Shown here in pieces: positions 23,470-36,065 of a DNA stretch of 64,000 nt; position 1 is the first letter of the stretch; every line of letters starts with the position of its first letter. The notes beneath the pieces are model-generated. The model saw only the letters and a program-made list of their open reading frames with translations, did not search any database and was not told the DNA's origin. The position numbers and the translations under genes were made by a program. The DNA lies in the NCBI GenBank assembly GCA_008477525.1, contig SPDT01000010.1, positions 186,001-250,000 on the forward strand. The letters run 5' to 3'. Source of the DNA: Hypomyces perniciosus (Eukaryota; Ascomycota; Sordariomycetes; Hypocreales; Hypocreaceae).

Positions 23470-25102
23470 ATGGCCTCACAACAAGAGATTCGACGTCGTT
23501 CTTCCGCGGCTGATCGTGTTCCTCTGACCGAGTCGGTCGTCTCTGCCCGAGCCACGACAACGACCTACACCTCGTCCCCTGATATGCCACGAACTCAGCT
23601 CGAGCCCAGTCCCAAATTCGATACGATGCCACGGGCATGCAGAGACGACAGAAGTGCGGATGCAGATGCCATGCCTCCGCCACCCCTTCCCCAGAGCGGC
23701 GAGCCCTCCCCAACACGCCACTCCCGTGCCTCTTCCACCGTGTCTTCTCGGCACAAAAACCGACTATCCCTCACCCTCCCTGTCGCCCTCCCCATAGGCG
23801 AATCGTCGCGAGTCACGGAATCGCCGGTTGCACCGGTATCAGCTGTGGCGATTTCAATTCCCCCAACGCCAATGGAGACCCCTAGTGGTGTGGCATCGCC
23901 CTCGAACGCCAACGAGTTGATAATAGCAATCGCAGCTCAAGAGCGGCGAGTCCTGGAGCTGAGGGAAGAGCTGACCCGAGCTGAAACCGAACTTGCCAAA
24001 CTCAAGAAGCAATGGGCATCTGAGGAGGTCTATCGCAAGAGAGGTGATAGTCAGCGAGTGGAATCTTCTGCAAGCACCGTTTCCAGCGTTGACGACGATG
24101 CTTTCGTAGCGTCACGACGCAGCGTCGAGTTGGACCGGAGAAAGCTTTTGCTCCAGACCCATAACTCGCCCGCTCAAAGCCGGCGTAAGATTATTCGCGG
24201 TGGGCATACCCGCACTCTGTCTCTGCTCTCACCGGTGAGAACAGAAGGCAGCTTTTCCATCCATGAGGACATCAAGCCCGAGGCCATCCCACTTCCATCC
24301 ATGGAGCGGAGATCCATCTCTACCCAACTTGCCAACCCCAACCTGGCGAAACGCGCGTCCTGGCAGACACGGACACCTCAACCTCCAGCTGCTGTGGGTG
24401 TACCACAGTTTGTCGAAGACTTTAAGATTGGACTCCGGGCATTTGTGGAAGATATCCGTCTGATTACCGTTGGGGACGAACCTGTAGCAGGCCAGCCACC
24501 ACGACCAATACCACCCGCTAGCCAACGAAACGGTGCGATAAACAAGGACCAGCCTAAGGAACAAGATACGACTAAGCCCCCTGGTGTACCACGAACCAAG
24601 ACTAGCACGGCATCTGATCGCTCCAGTGCGGCTACATCAACAACGACACCAGTCAAGACCCCTGAGCCCAAAGCTAGAAATGGGAAGATTAAGCACTTTT
24701 CCTGGACGCCTCTTGGATTTGACTCTCTTGACGATACCGACTGGTCGAACTGGGATTCTCCCGTTTCTACCAAGTCTGCCCGCTGGAGTGGCTCCACCAT
24801 GAACAGCAGTAGCATTGATGAAATTGGATCAATTCCAGAGAAGGAAGACGAGAATATCACCAAATCGTAAGAAGAGTCGACGCCAGATAAAACAGAATGG
24901 TCTGGCTAACAATAAGCGATTCAGGACGAAGAAGGCAACGGTTAGCGAGATGCCCCTTCTGTCTCCAACACTCGAGATTCTTCCCAACGTTGTCAATCGC
25001 CTGTCGCCCAGCAATCTCAAACGGACAGCCAACAACTTCATGAACGAATGGGAGAAGTCTCTGATGACACCCGATGATCGAGGCAAGGAGAACAACGTAT
25101 AG
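23470..25102 (+). CDS. DUF4048-type fungal protein, function unknown
   Basis: Two exons, 23470-24866 and 24925-25102, encode 524 aa; the 58-base intron has a GTAAGA donor and a GCTAAC branch site. The protein is mostly disordered and rich in Ser, Thr and Pro. A short coiled coil lies at about residues 148-185 (AAQERRVLELREELTRAE), the part I associate with the DUF4048 family of Pezizomycotina. A second conserved-looking block is VPQFVEDFKIGLRAFVEDI, followed near the C terminus by a Trp-rich patch (DDTDWSNWDSP) and NNFMNEWEKSLM. There is no signal peptide or membrane segment. Many Ser/Pro sites suggest phosphorylation. I chose the ATG before SQQEIRRRSSAADR because upstream codons look like leader. 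No function is known to me. Confidence 0.7.
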
Positions 25103-27427
25103 AGCAGTCTCCAACAATAGACGAGGCCTCACGAACAAACATACGAAAAACAACAACATACATCTAGAGCGAAGGGATTTGAGTGGCTCTGGTATAGAGA
25201 GCCATGGGCAGTTATTATATAATTATTACGACAGCATGTTTGGAACCCAAATCACCTTGGTGAACCAGACATCGGGAGATGGGGTCCTCATGACCTCATG
25301 GATGGGCCTTGGAGAGAATTTAGTTGATGGAGGATCTGCTTTTAAAGGCTGTGCGTTTTGTTGGATCTGGATTGTCGGGATAACGATAATGAACGAACAT
25401 GATGTATGATGACTGAATAAATTGCAAATGCTCAATTCAAGTCTCATCATGGTGCTGCTATCTGTTGCTGGTCTTATGTAAGGCTAGAATGATTGTTAGG
25501 AAACTTCATTTCCTAGTTGTTGGTTTATAGACACAAAAGCAGTTCATGTCGTCAATGACGGACTCGATAATAAGGGATGACAATGTGTCGTGGGAAACCC
25601 GTTCATCAGCGCATACGGCTCCTGAACACATCCAGAGTGTCGCCATCATTGTGTACTTCGTACCTCAGCAGCAAACAACAAGAGTTGCCCCGTGACCATA
25701 TTACCTAAGATGGGAATGAAGACGGTGATGTATTGGCAGAGGTGCCTAAAGAAGAGGGGCTTGTGTAACCTCATCAATAATATAAGAAGCTGCTTGTCCT
25801 CCACTTTCTTCGAATCCGAAACTTTCTCCTTTACTACTCAAGGTCCTCCGACCATTTCTACATCTTCCTGCCATTTATAGTTACTTCAGTCATCCACATA
25901 GCCCTTATACCGTACTGTTTTTGTCTTTTTCTTATTATGTTTACACAAGACACAACATATAGTACATTACAATGCTTCTCTATCGTCCATCTTACATGAA
26001 GTGTTTCGGATAGACGTTTCTCGGCGGACCCAAAATGCGCCCGACTCCATACCGGCCTTGACGACATTATAGACTTGACTTATCGATATGAACCACAATA
26101 TCAGCAGAAACCTGAGGTATGCCACATCAAGGGTGCAAGCACCCTTCTAGCTATCGAGGTGAGTTCTTTCCGATCTCAGGGCGGTTTCGATTTGGTGCTA
26201 GTCTGACCATTCTTCAGCTTCAACCCATTCTATCACTCTAAACCAACATATATGAGACGAAATACAGAAGATGATCAAGTATATAAGGAGCTACAGGCAA
26301 GACCGATACTTCGCGGTTCCCGATTTCAAAAAAAAAATTAATTGGGCGCCATAAAGCCCAAAGAGCTTGCACCTGGAATACTCTCCAGATTAACTCTCCT
26401 CTTCTGGGCCCAGTCCTCGTTTCTAACGTGGATATTGCCCACGAATATTGTCTTGAAAAAAACCAGAAAGACGGATAGGAAGGAGACAACCTTGCCTTCC
26501 AAATGTCATCATCACAGACAGGTTGTCATGCTACTATCCACACTACTCTCTCTACCAGTGGAAGAACAAAACAATCGACAGGACTATGGACCAGTGGGCG
26601 GACGGTCAGTTGGTCCTGAGGTATGTTTTCATCCAACTGCCATTCCGAGATACCACAATACATGTACTAACAATGCGGATAGACGGAGTCTTCCCACTCA
26701 TTCGATCTCTCAATTTGCAAACGTGTCAAATATGCCAAGAGGATACGAGACCACCTCTCTGGCGCGGGCCTGACTTCATGGGCAAACTTCCATTGAGTGG
26801 GTCCAGGGTCATTACCATCTCCATAGAGGCCCCAATGTTTCGCCTTTCATCATGTCAAGAAGGAAGACAGAATGTGTCCCGTAACAACGAGGCATCCGAT
26901 TCCCCCGCCCTCGCCTGGAAGTACATGGATACGAGAGCACGCTATGACAAAGGGATCATACGAGATACATGACGATATCCCCGAGGGCGAATCCCCTGTT
27001 CGATCAGTACCCTTGTGCAGAATGAACCAACAGAGCCTACGACGATCTTCGGGCCCCTGAAGGAGAGGTTCGATTCAGCAATGATGAAGATTTGAAGATT
27101 TGGTGGTCTAGTATTCTAAAGAACAGCAGCCATTGTCTGATTGCATGGTATAATCCTGCATATATAGCTCTTCCTTCTTCCTTCAAAGCTTAGCATAGCA
27201 CTCTTCATATTCAGTCGTCAGTGTGATCATTGCATTCGGACTGCTGAGCATCTGGCTACTCGATCCGTCGAGCACGCGTTCGTAAGATATGTGGCCGGAG
27301 GCTCAGCAGACCAATACAATGATGGTACTGATAATCAAATAGGGAGAGCGCTATGCTAATCATTCTCATTGCATGTGCCATAGATACTATCCTATGGATA
27401 TATACAGGAAATAAATCAGTGTCCCTT
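25103..27427. other. Convergent intergenic region with only weak frames
   Basis: 2.3 kb between two convergent genes. AATAAA at 25416-25421 may help 3' end formation of the DUF4048-type gene. TACTTCGTA lies at 25654-25662 and a perfect hairpin at 26129-26146. A 150-codon open frame at 26523-26972 starts at TTG and looks like nothing I know. It could be a decayed gene fragment. Confidence 0.45.
26129..26146. repeat. Perfect 8-base inverted repeat
   Basis: AAGGGTGC, two bases, then GCACCCTT. Small GC-containing hairpin in non-coding DNA. Function unknown. Confidence 0.7.
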
Positions 27428-29201
27428 TCAGATAGAAAGGATAATCATATCAGTTGACATGGCACCAAGACCACTCAGCTGCACCTGGCCATTCTGAATG
27501 TTCCAAATAGAACTGCCCCAAACAACAGATTTCAATGTTCCAGAGCCGGGCAATGGGATCTTCACGGGCCCTTTGATCGAGGTGGTGCCGCCATTAACAA
27601 CAGACACAAGTATCTCTTTACCAATCTTCCAATACGCAACGTCCAGGAGAGGAATACCCGGCACCTTTACCTGCTGAGCACGTCCGGTAACGATAAAGTC
27701 TCTCACAGGCGCCTTTGTTACTATAGACGCAAACTTGCCATGAATCTGGGCCAACATATTGCTTGTCGGCCACACCCATGAAATGATCGACTTGGCTTGG
27801 TGATTGAATCCCAGAGCATTCATCACTACCTCCTCTTCGGGTGTTGGATCACGGAACCAGTAGTTCTCGCTGTGGAAGCTTTGCGGGTTGTGCGCTTTCG
27901 TCTTGGGCCATAGATTATACCATTGCTCGTACTGTGCTAGGTCATCCAGCCGGCGAGATACGTCCTGGACAGTGCCTTCGCAATTGTCGCAGCCGCAATC
28001 GCCGTAGGTGGTATTACAAGGGGTTCCCCATTTAGAGAATGTGGCATTGATGGCGATGGGATATACATCCTCCATGATGAAGTCGGCGCCGACGGTGTAT
28101 TCCTTGAAGTAGTAGTTTTGGCAGTTGAGAGTTACAGAGACAGGATGATAAGGGTCGATCTTGTGGATGAGATCATGGGCTTGTACGGGCAGGTTGAAGG
28201 GATCTTGCCGGCCATCAGGTCTGTATTTTCTGCGTCAGTGAAGTGTTGGTATATGCGTAAGGGTATCTGTTTCAACTCACTCATCGAAACCCCAGTAGGC
28301 GTAAATAGCCTCAAAATCTTTGATGGCCGTCACCTGCTCGCTGACGGCTGTTAATTTCTTGTAGTAGCTACGCAGATCATACATGAACTTCAAATCGATC
28401 TGATCCATATACTGAAAGGCTGGCTTGGAATTGAAGATGGGCGTCAATGGAACCATGCCGTTAAGTCCAAGGTCACGATACGCCTTGATCTGCGCAATGT
28501 TGTTCTTGGCGCAAAGGAAGCCATTGCAGGATGCGTAGAAGCCATATAGCAGCAGTGGCTCAAACTTGCCCCCTGATGCCTTGTTGCGGAACAAGAATCC
28601 GCCATTCAAGTTGTCGATCTTGGTGACACTGCCGGTCTGCTTCTCCGGCAGAAGGAGGAATTCGCTGGTGGCAACAATGTTATTAGATACCGAGAGCACC
28701 ACCTGGTAAGGGGTGAAGCTTGGCTTGATCCCCTTGAGATCGAATTGAACCAGGTTTCCTTTGGAGCCGACTTTGACTTCCTGCGAGACAAGGACCTGGC
28801 TGGTGGAAGACAGCTTGATGGAAAACTGAACCGGTGGCGCCCTGTCAGGCGAATCCAGGCTCGACCATGGCTTTCCGTACCATTTTGAGATGTCAGCGTT
28901 GACTACGAACTCGCCCTTACTCTCACTTTCAAGGTAAAGACTGTAGCGAGGCTTGAATTGGACATTTAAAGCCGGTCCATTAGGAAGAGCAGGCGGCTCG
29001 ACTGTCTGGCCACCAGGGTTGAAGCTAGGGTATCTGGTATCTCATTAGAGACGAGTTGGAGTAACACAACCTATTTCATCCAACTCACTCTGGCTTATGA
29101 ACTTTACCACACCATCGTGGCCATTCTGGATGCTTGCCAGTTTGATCTTGGGCCGAGCTCAGGCTGATGAGCAGCAGCGTTAATCGAGCAGACAACCACA
29201 T
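27428..29201 (-). CDS. Secreted TIM-barrel-like protein, putative glycoside hydrolase
   Basis: Three exons on the minus strand, 29201-29089, 29033-28281 and 28220-27428, give 552 aa in continuous phase. A signal peptide (MWLSARLTLLLISLSSA) is followed by a short segment with one Cys and, to about residue 195, a beta-sandwich-like domain. The rest looks like a glycosidase barrel: LLLYGFYASCNG, KAYRDLGLNGMVPLTP, IYAYWGFDEPDG and DFIMEDVYPI. E289 in the WGFDEP motif and E339 in IMEDVYP are my candidates for acid/base and nucleophile, by analogy with clan GH-A. A C-terminal beta domain ends the protein. I cannot assign a CAZy family. Four Cys in GDCGCDNCEG probably form disulfides. It is divergent from the GH76 gene. 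Confidence 0.68.
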
Positions 29202-31521
29202 GATGGGGGCAAATTGGATGTGGTTGAGACAAAGTCATCTTATCTCCCCTCCCAAAGGGGGGAACTTTGGGTATTAATACTATACTGGTTTTACAAACGG
29301 TCATGCGTGCTGATACGGAGGTTGCATTGGGACTACAACGTCACAATGAGCAAGTGCATCCCCTCCATCACATAATACCAACGGAACAAGTGAGCACTCT
29401 CTGAGTTCAACCCGATTTTTTTTCCCTTCCCAGTCATCACGGCTCACCTTGAACTTTGCTCTTTCTCCCATCAATGTGTACGGAGTACAATTCCAGGAGT
29501 TCTCTTATACACAGGCCGAACCGTGGCAGGATGACTGGCATTTCCCTGGCCCGGATGTCTCAGGACGGATTATTGAGCATTCACCAGGATTGTGATTGGC
29601 CGGTCGTTTCCCAGGTGAACACGCCATCTGATCCCTCCCAAACTTGAACGAATAGGCCCGAGCAACGAAGAGTTGGCCTTTGCCGATCATCGGTTATCTA
29701 TCTACATCCTATCCAAGAACGGCCCGTTTCTCTTACATGGGGATGGAAATGCATACAAGTTGTGTAATAGTAGTAGTCGTAGTAGTAGTACCATGTATTA
29801 CTGTGTTTCCTAGACTCACTCTTCTTTCGTCCAGGGGCTACCTTTGTTGTATGACGTGTACGGAGGATAAGCCACGGCAATGCCCCATTGTTTAATAGTG
29901 TTTCAAGAATTTGAACCAACGCTGATACTGCGACTCGTACCCTGGGTGGAGAATTATGCTCCGTGGAGTTGGAAAATAGAGTTGCTACTGCGAGTAGTGA
30001 GATGGGGAAAAAGCGGCTCAACTAAATGCCTTATTTGATTAGAGTATCATTCTGTACGGAGTAGTACTACATAACTAAATGTTACTATATGGGGCAGCCG
30101 TTGACACTGTGTTTCCTGGACGCGGAGTGTGACATGTAACGTTAGACTCCTTACTTTTTACCCCTCTTTTGATCAGATGCGATGTCAAATTGCTTTTCTA
30201 GTTGAAAGATAAGAGTGTTTTATCAATAATATTCAGATGAATACTCTCTACGGAGTACTCTGCATGATAATTACTCGTACTTCGTACCCATTGTGGTATG
30301 TATAAAAGTCAGCAATTCAGGAATTCGCCGCCTACGATGTCTATGAACGCCTTGTTTGAGAAAAACACAGCCGTCTACTCCGTATGTACTTCTCCATACG
30401 ATCAGTAATCAAGGATCAAGCAAACTCATCTGCATAAATACGAGTTGGCTACCTCTCGGAAGCGAAGATCCCAATTACTAGGACCTTGTAATTCTGCTCT
30501 GTAGCAATATTACTCTCGGAGCTTTGTACCCGGAAATAGATTTAGAGAGCTACTACGGAGTACTTCGTACTAAGCTAGCGGTTGTCAATGCACAGCCTCA
30601 CCCCGGAGGATCCACAGCCCTTTGTCTTGTCTAAGCCAAGGAGATTTCATCTAATTTTTCAATCTCCTTAGGGAGCTGGTGTCGATTTTCCAGGGGTAAA
30701 ATCTGTACTGACTGGTGTCATCTTCTTGGCTGTTTCTTCATTGGAAAGACCAAGCAGCTTGGCAGCCCTACAGCAAACAACACCAACAACACCAATATCA
30801 TATATATATATAAGGTACTATATACTCCGTATACAAATCATGCTACAAGGTTTTTGGCATCTCCAGATAGGATCCAACACCATCTCGTAGGATGAGGCAA
30901 AGTACGCGTAGGCTCGTAATATACTACTACTAGTAGTAGTGTATGAATTGCTCCGATCCGTTTCAGGCAGGGAAGGGAAGGGGGAAGCATGATTCGTAAA
31001 ATTGCATCTCCGAGAACACCCCATAATATCGCCCTTCTCACGCGAATGACGCGCCCCCATGCCCTCTGAATATTCGATATGCTGCTCCATTCCACGAGTC
31101 TTACGGAGTAGTACGAGTAGTACTACTACTACTTGCTTGAGTGCTGCTGCATGTTTCTCTGCGTCCCGTTCCGCTCCATGTCTTTCTTGAGCGTTCGGAG
31201 TCCGTAAGCTGTGATTTGATTGATTAATCAACTCGTCTCTCGTTTTTGCCGCGCGTCGATCGTTGAATAGCCCACAAACATTCTGCATCAGCAAGTGGGC
31301 ATAATTCATTAACTGACAGTCTCTCGTTTCTTTCGATTCTCCAATTCCCTCACTCGACGACTTTCTTCCTCGACTGCTTGCCGACTCTATCCCGTCTTAC
31401 TTGGTCTACCAGACAGCATTTTTACAGACTTAACGATACCCCGTGCGTTGATCAGACCAGATCTAGGCTCCAATTTTCTTGATTATTTCGATATATTTCC
31501 CCTTCCTTGGGGTCGGTCATC
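29202..31521. other. Divergent intergenic region rich in TACGGAGTA words
   Basis: 2.3 kb without a credible gene, between two secreted glycosidase-like genes. It holds seven exact TACGGAGTA/TACTCCGTA words (29479, 30055, 30249, 30376, 30554, 30833, 31102) and two TACTTCGTA words (30278, 30561). GTA/TAC trinucleotide runs lie at about 29769-29790 and 31105-31132, and an (AT) run at 30800-30812. Confidence 0.6.
30055..31110. repeat. Dense cluster of the 9-base word TACGGAGTA/TACTCCGTA
   Basis: Exact copies start at 30055, 30249, 30376, 30554, 30833 and 31102, in both orientations, about 100-280 bases apart. The related word TACTTCGTA starts at 30278 and 30561, the latter overlapping the 30554 copy end to end. 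All copies are in non-coding DNA upstream of the GH76 gene. Confidence 0.75.
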
Positions 31522-33031
31522 ATGAAGGCACCGCTGGTGGTTGCGACCACGGTCTTGGGCTTGCTCAGCAGAGGAGCTGGGGGAATCGAGCTGACTTTGA
31601 CGGATAACAGTAAGCTCTCCATCGCCAGCATGGTATTAACCCAAGCAATGATAACTGACCAACTTTCTCAGACTCCATAAAGAATGCGGCCAGTACCATT
31701 GCATATGGATTGGTGAAGTACTACACCGGAAACAACACTGGTGATGTTCCTGGAAATCTCCCATCGCCATACTACTGTCAGTCGGAATCACAGCATCGGA
31801 CCAACATACACATTCGGGCGCAGACTGACTCTGAGTAGGGTGGGAAGCAGGAGCGATGTTTGGAACCCTGATAGATTATTGGTCATTGACCAGAGACTCG
31901 ACCTACAACGCCATCACGATGCAGGCCATGGTCCACCAAGCCGCCCCTGACGCAGATTTCATGCCCGGGAACCAGACCTTGTCCGAAGGAAACGATGATC
32001 AAGGCTTCTGGGCCATGGCCGCCATGTCCGCCGCCGAAACCGTCTTCCCCAATCCTCCCTCCGACCAGCCCCAATGGCTGCCTCTGACCCAGGCTGTCTT
32101 CAACCAATATGTCGACCGATGGGATGAGGCCGACTGCAATGGCGGTCTTCGATGGCAAATTTCCCCCTTCAATAAGGGCAACAACTACAAGAACTCTATT
32201 GCCAACGGGTGCTTCTTCAACATCGCGGCTCGCCTGGCGCGGTACACGGGCAATACCACATATGCCGACTGGGCTACCAAGGTATTCAAATGGGAGCAAA
32301 AAGCTGGCCTAATTACGAGCGATTTCAAAATTCTCGATGGAATTACGATTGCAACGGATCATACCTGCACATCCATCGACCAGAACCAGTGGTCGTACAA
32401 TGCAGGTATTTTCATGCACGGCGCGGCGACTATGTACAACATCACCTCCGACCCTATCTGGAAGACAGCCCTGGACGGTATCATCAAGGAGGCGCTGTCA
32501 AAGTTCATCAAGGATGGTGTCGTGTTTGAGCAGTTTTGTGAACCCTTCGCCCTCTGTAACATCGACCAACAGAGTTTCAAGGGCTACTTCATACGCTGGA
32601 TGGCGGGCACGACGCAGATGGCTCCGTATACTAGCGACACTCTCATGCCAATCATCACCGCCGCTGCCGCTGCTGCTGCCGCTGTATGCACAGGTCCCGC
32701 ATCAGGCACCTTCTATGGCATCACCGGCACAGGATGCGGCTTCATTTGGACCCCCAAGGGCAAATACGACGGCCTAAATGGTGTCGGACCGCAGATGGAT
32801 GCTCTCTCGGCTATAATGTACACCTTGACACCAGGGGCGCCTGTACCCGCGACTGTGAAGTCGGGCGGTACATCGAAAAGCGATCCTAGTGCTGGAAAGT
32901 CCGATTCGATAAAGTCACAGGAAGAGGAGGAGAAGACGAAGCCTACTCCAGCGGGGAGGGTGGGAGCCGCGATCATCACAGCCATCTTTATAGGGTGTGT
33001 TCTTGGAGGGAGCGCAGCTGTCATGCTTTGA
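31522..33031 (+). CDS. GPI-anchored GH76 (Dfg5/Dcw1-type) cell-wall cross-linking enzyme
   Basis: Dfg5/Dcw1 proteins are thought to cut the GPI lipid anchor glycan and transfer wall proteins onto glucan. Three exons, 31522-31609, 31672-31776 and 31839-33031, encode 461 aa. The second donor is GTCAGT. Features in order: signal peptide (first about 21 residues), an (alpha/alpha)6-barrel GH76 domain with the paired catalytic Asp D117/D118 in EGNDDQGFW, further motifs GGLRWQI and WSYNAGIFMHGAA, a run of eight Ala near the end of the domain, a Ser/Lys/Glu-rich spacer, and a hydrophobic C-terminal GPI signal (AIFIGCVLGGSAAVML). A hydrophobic start plus GPI end place it at the plasma membrane or wall. 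Filamentous fungi have several paralogues, so I give no symbol. Confidence 0.92.
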
Positions 33032-34056
33032 CTGGGATTAAAAGAAGCATCTCGATGGACTTTTCGGTCGGTGTTTTGGGCCGAATGCTTGACCTCTTTA
33101 GAGGCTATTGTGGCTGGCGTTTTGGGAAGCGGCTTTCTTGGATATGCTACTTGGTTTTCCTCATGGATATATATATATATATATATTCGTATACACATCA
33201 TGGCGGTTTGGGACTACAGACAGTCTGGATCTATTTTTGTTTTTGGGCAGAGGGATGATCATTACTATTCATCTTTGTATCTTGGAGTCCATTAGACCAG
33301 GCAAGTCCTGATATCAGAATTATATGACATTATGAATGAATGAATGGCCGAAAGGCCGAATAACGCCCTGCGTGTGGCCTATGGGTCGTTCCATTGATGC
33401 TTTAGGTACATAGTTAGACCTCGGGCCAGGCCGGCCGATCTGCAGAATTCGGGGTGTTTTTGCTCCATCTCGGCCGCTGGCCATCGCCGAAGACTGTCCG
33501 TTGCTAATAGTGGTTGCCAATATCATCACCACTAGCTGTTGAGCTTAATATTGGCGGTACGGACCTGTCTCGTATTGTAATCCTGAATCTTGCGAATACA
33601 TCTAGTCAGTCATTTACTCTGTACCAGGTGGGCTGTGGAGGTTATCAAAGAGCAGACAGAACTGAAGGTTTCGGATTGCATCCAATTCCTATCCTTGCCA
33701 GACATACATCCGCGGGAATATAATCGGTCACACTTCCGCATGTCATCGCGCCTAGTCACATCGTCTCAACTTCTCAAAACGAGACTGAATACTATGCACT
33801 GTACCCCCGCGTTGGCGTATATATCTCCCTGTAAGTGTCAACTTGGCGGCTTCAACCCCGCTGCGATAGAATAGGTAGGTATTGTTGACTTCATTCACCC
33901 ACGTAACCCCGCCCCCCATTTATACCTATATCCATATACTATATAAGTCGATGCCAATATCCCAAAGTCATTGAGATCCCCAACCCAACAACAATTCATC
34001 GTTTATTTATCCGGACAATTCGCTCCAATTCGTTCGTCCCCAACGTTTTGCCCATC
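33032..34056. other. Intergenic region with DAK promoter
   Basis: About 1 kb. (AT)10 lies at 33167-33186. A C-rich stretch at 33907-33917 contains CCCCGC, which fits the CreA carbon-repression consensus, though a single match is weak. A TATA box lies at 33940-33946. No gene seen. Confidence 0.5.
33940..33946 (+). promoter_or_regulatory. TATA box of the dihydroxyacetone kinase gene
   Basis: TATATAA stands 110 bases before the ATG at 34057, with pyrimidine- and A-rich sequence between. Confidence 0.5.
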
Positions 34057-35866
34057 ATGTCCGCCAAGCACTTCATCAACGATCCTACCCACCTCGTCAA
34101 CACGGCCCTTTACAGCCTCACCCTCACCAACCCAAACGTTGCTCTTGACGCGGACAATAAGATTATTTACAGACGCCCCTCAAATGCCCCAGAGCAGGTC
34201 TCTATCATCTCAGGCGGCGGTTCCGGCCATGAGCCATCCTTTGCGGGCATGGTTGGGCCGGGCATGTTGTCCGCTGCGGTGGCCGGCACCATCTTCGCCA
34301 GTCCTTCGGCCGAGCAGGTCCGAACGGCTATCACATCTCGGGTAGATACTTCCAAGGGTGTGTTGGTCGTTGTGATGAACTATACCGGTGACATTCTCAA
34401 CTTCGGCATGGCTGTGGAGAAGGCCAAGGCAGCTGGTCAGGGTGTTGAGATGGTCGTGGTCGGCGATGACGTCGGTGTTGGAAGACAGAAGGCTGGAAAG
34501 GTGGGAAGACGAGGAATTGCAGGGACTGTCCTCATTTTGAAGATTGCAGGCGCTTTGGCTGCTCTAGGAAGACCGCTTGAGGAGGTGGCCAAGGTGGCTA
34601 GATTGACGGCGGCCAACATCGTCAGCGTGGGAGCCAGCTTGGAGCATGTCCATGTCCCCGGACGAGTTGTCAGCACTGAAGGCGGTTTGGCTGTTGGAGA
34701 AGTCGAGCTGGGAATGGGCATTCACAACGAGCCCGGCTCTGCGCGGGGTAAGATGGAATTGCCCGAGCTGGTTCAGAAGATGCTTGTCCAGCTTCTCGAC
34801 CAGAATGACAAGGACCGAGCTTTTGTGAATGTCAATTCGAATGAAGTGGTGCTTCTGATCAACAACCTCGGCGGCGTCAGCGTTCTCGAAATGGGCGGCA
34901 TCACGACCGAGGTTGTAAGCCAGCTGGAAACCAAATACGGCATCCGCCCCGTGCGCATCATCAGCGGCACCTTCATGACTAGTCTGAACGGCTTGGGCTT
35001 CAGCATCACCCTGCTCAATGTTGTCAACACTGATATCGGTGGGCCGAGCATGATTGAGCTCCTAGACGCCCCCAGTGAAGTTACTGGTTGGGCCGCGCCT
35101 ATTCAAAAGACAACGTGGGAGGCAAAGAACACAGCGACGAGAACCGATGTTGGAGGAGCGAGCAAGGAAATCACTGCGAGTGGCCTGAAGATTGACTCCG
35201 CGTATGCAACATCAGCGCTGACAAGGGCCTTGGAACGCGTCATTGCCGCAGAGCCTGAAGTTACCAAGTACGACACTGTAGTGGGTGATGGTGATTGCGG
35301 AATTGGACTGAAGAGAGGAGCCGAAGGTAAGTTCGCAGCATTAGTCTCAACTCCCAGATCCAAACAGACAAATGAGCTGACTCTAGAGAATAGCAATTCT
35401 GAAGCACATCGGCGAGAAGCCCCTAACGGGTGATGCCGTGGCAGATCTTGCGTCTCTGGTTCCCGTCGTAGAAAACGACATGGACGGCACATCCGGTGCT
35501 CTCTATGCCATCTTCCTCAACGCTTTGGTCCACGCTCTGCGTACCCTACCGCCCGGCGAGGCGGGTCCCCAGACCTGGGCTGCCGCTTTAAAGCTGAGCT
35601 GTGAGGCCCTGTCAAGGTACACTCCCGCACGGCCAGGCGATCGAACCCTAGTCGATGCACTGTATCCCTTCGTCGAGGTGCTGGGTCAAACCGGAGACGT
35701 TAAGCAAGCTGCGGAAGCGGCTCGCAAGGCAGCCGATGACACCAAGGGCATGCAGGCAAGCCTCGGTCGGTCAGTGTATGTGGGTGGCAGCGGATATGAA
35801 CAGGTTCCTGACCCCGGTGCATGGGGCCTAGCCTGCTTCTTCTTGGGGCTTGTAGGTGTTGAGTAA
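34057..35866 (+). CDS. Dihydroxyacetone kinase
   Basis: Phosphorylates dihydroxyacetone with ATP, detoxifying it and linking glycerol breakdown to glycolysis in the cytosol. Two exons, 34057-35326 and 35394-35866, encode 580 aa, the usual length for the single-chain eukaryotic enzyme. The N-terminal DakK domain has the Gly-rich ISGGGSGHEPSFAGMVG motif and H223 in GMGIHNEPG, the His that binds the substrate covalently. The C-terminal DakL domain has the nucleotide/metal motif GDGDCG (D411 and D413) and ENDMDGTSGALYAIF. The acceptor choice AATAG gives GAEAILKHIGEK across the junction, as expected. The start at 34057 fits the family. A TATA box precedes it. I give no DAK1/DAK2 symbol because paralogues are common. 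Confidence 0.96.
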
Positions 35867-35944
35867 GGCTGAAGGAGTATCTAGAGCAATATTGTGTATA
35901 GAGCAATTCATGAAATGTAATCAGGTCGATTGTCTTTTCTTTTC

Positions 35945-35950
35945 AATAAA
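35945..35950 (+). terminator. Possible polyadenylation element of the DAK gene
   Basis: AATAAA lies 79 bases after the DAK stop codon, in the 199-base convergent gap before SmD2. Fungal signals are loose, so this is tentative. Confidence 0.35.
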
Positions 35951-36065
35951 TCAAATTGTTTTCAACGCCTATTTCGCCTCTGTGAGTATCGCCCAATCAG
36001 ATAGACCGATCATCCAGCAGCCCAATCTTAATCAAAGCCCAATATCCCAAAGCTCGGTGGTTACT

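Noticed and set aside
26523..26972. 150-codon open frame on the plus strand
   Set aside because: It starts at TTG, has no domain, no typical composition and no supporting neighbours. At best it is a decayed fragment.
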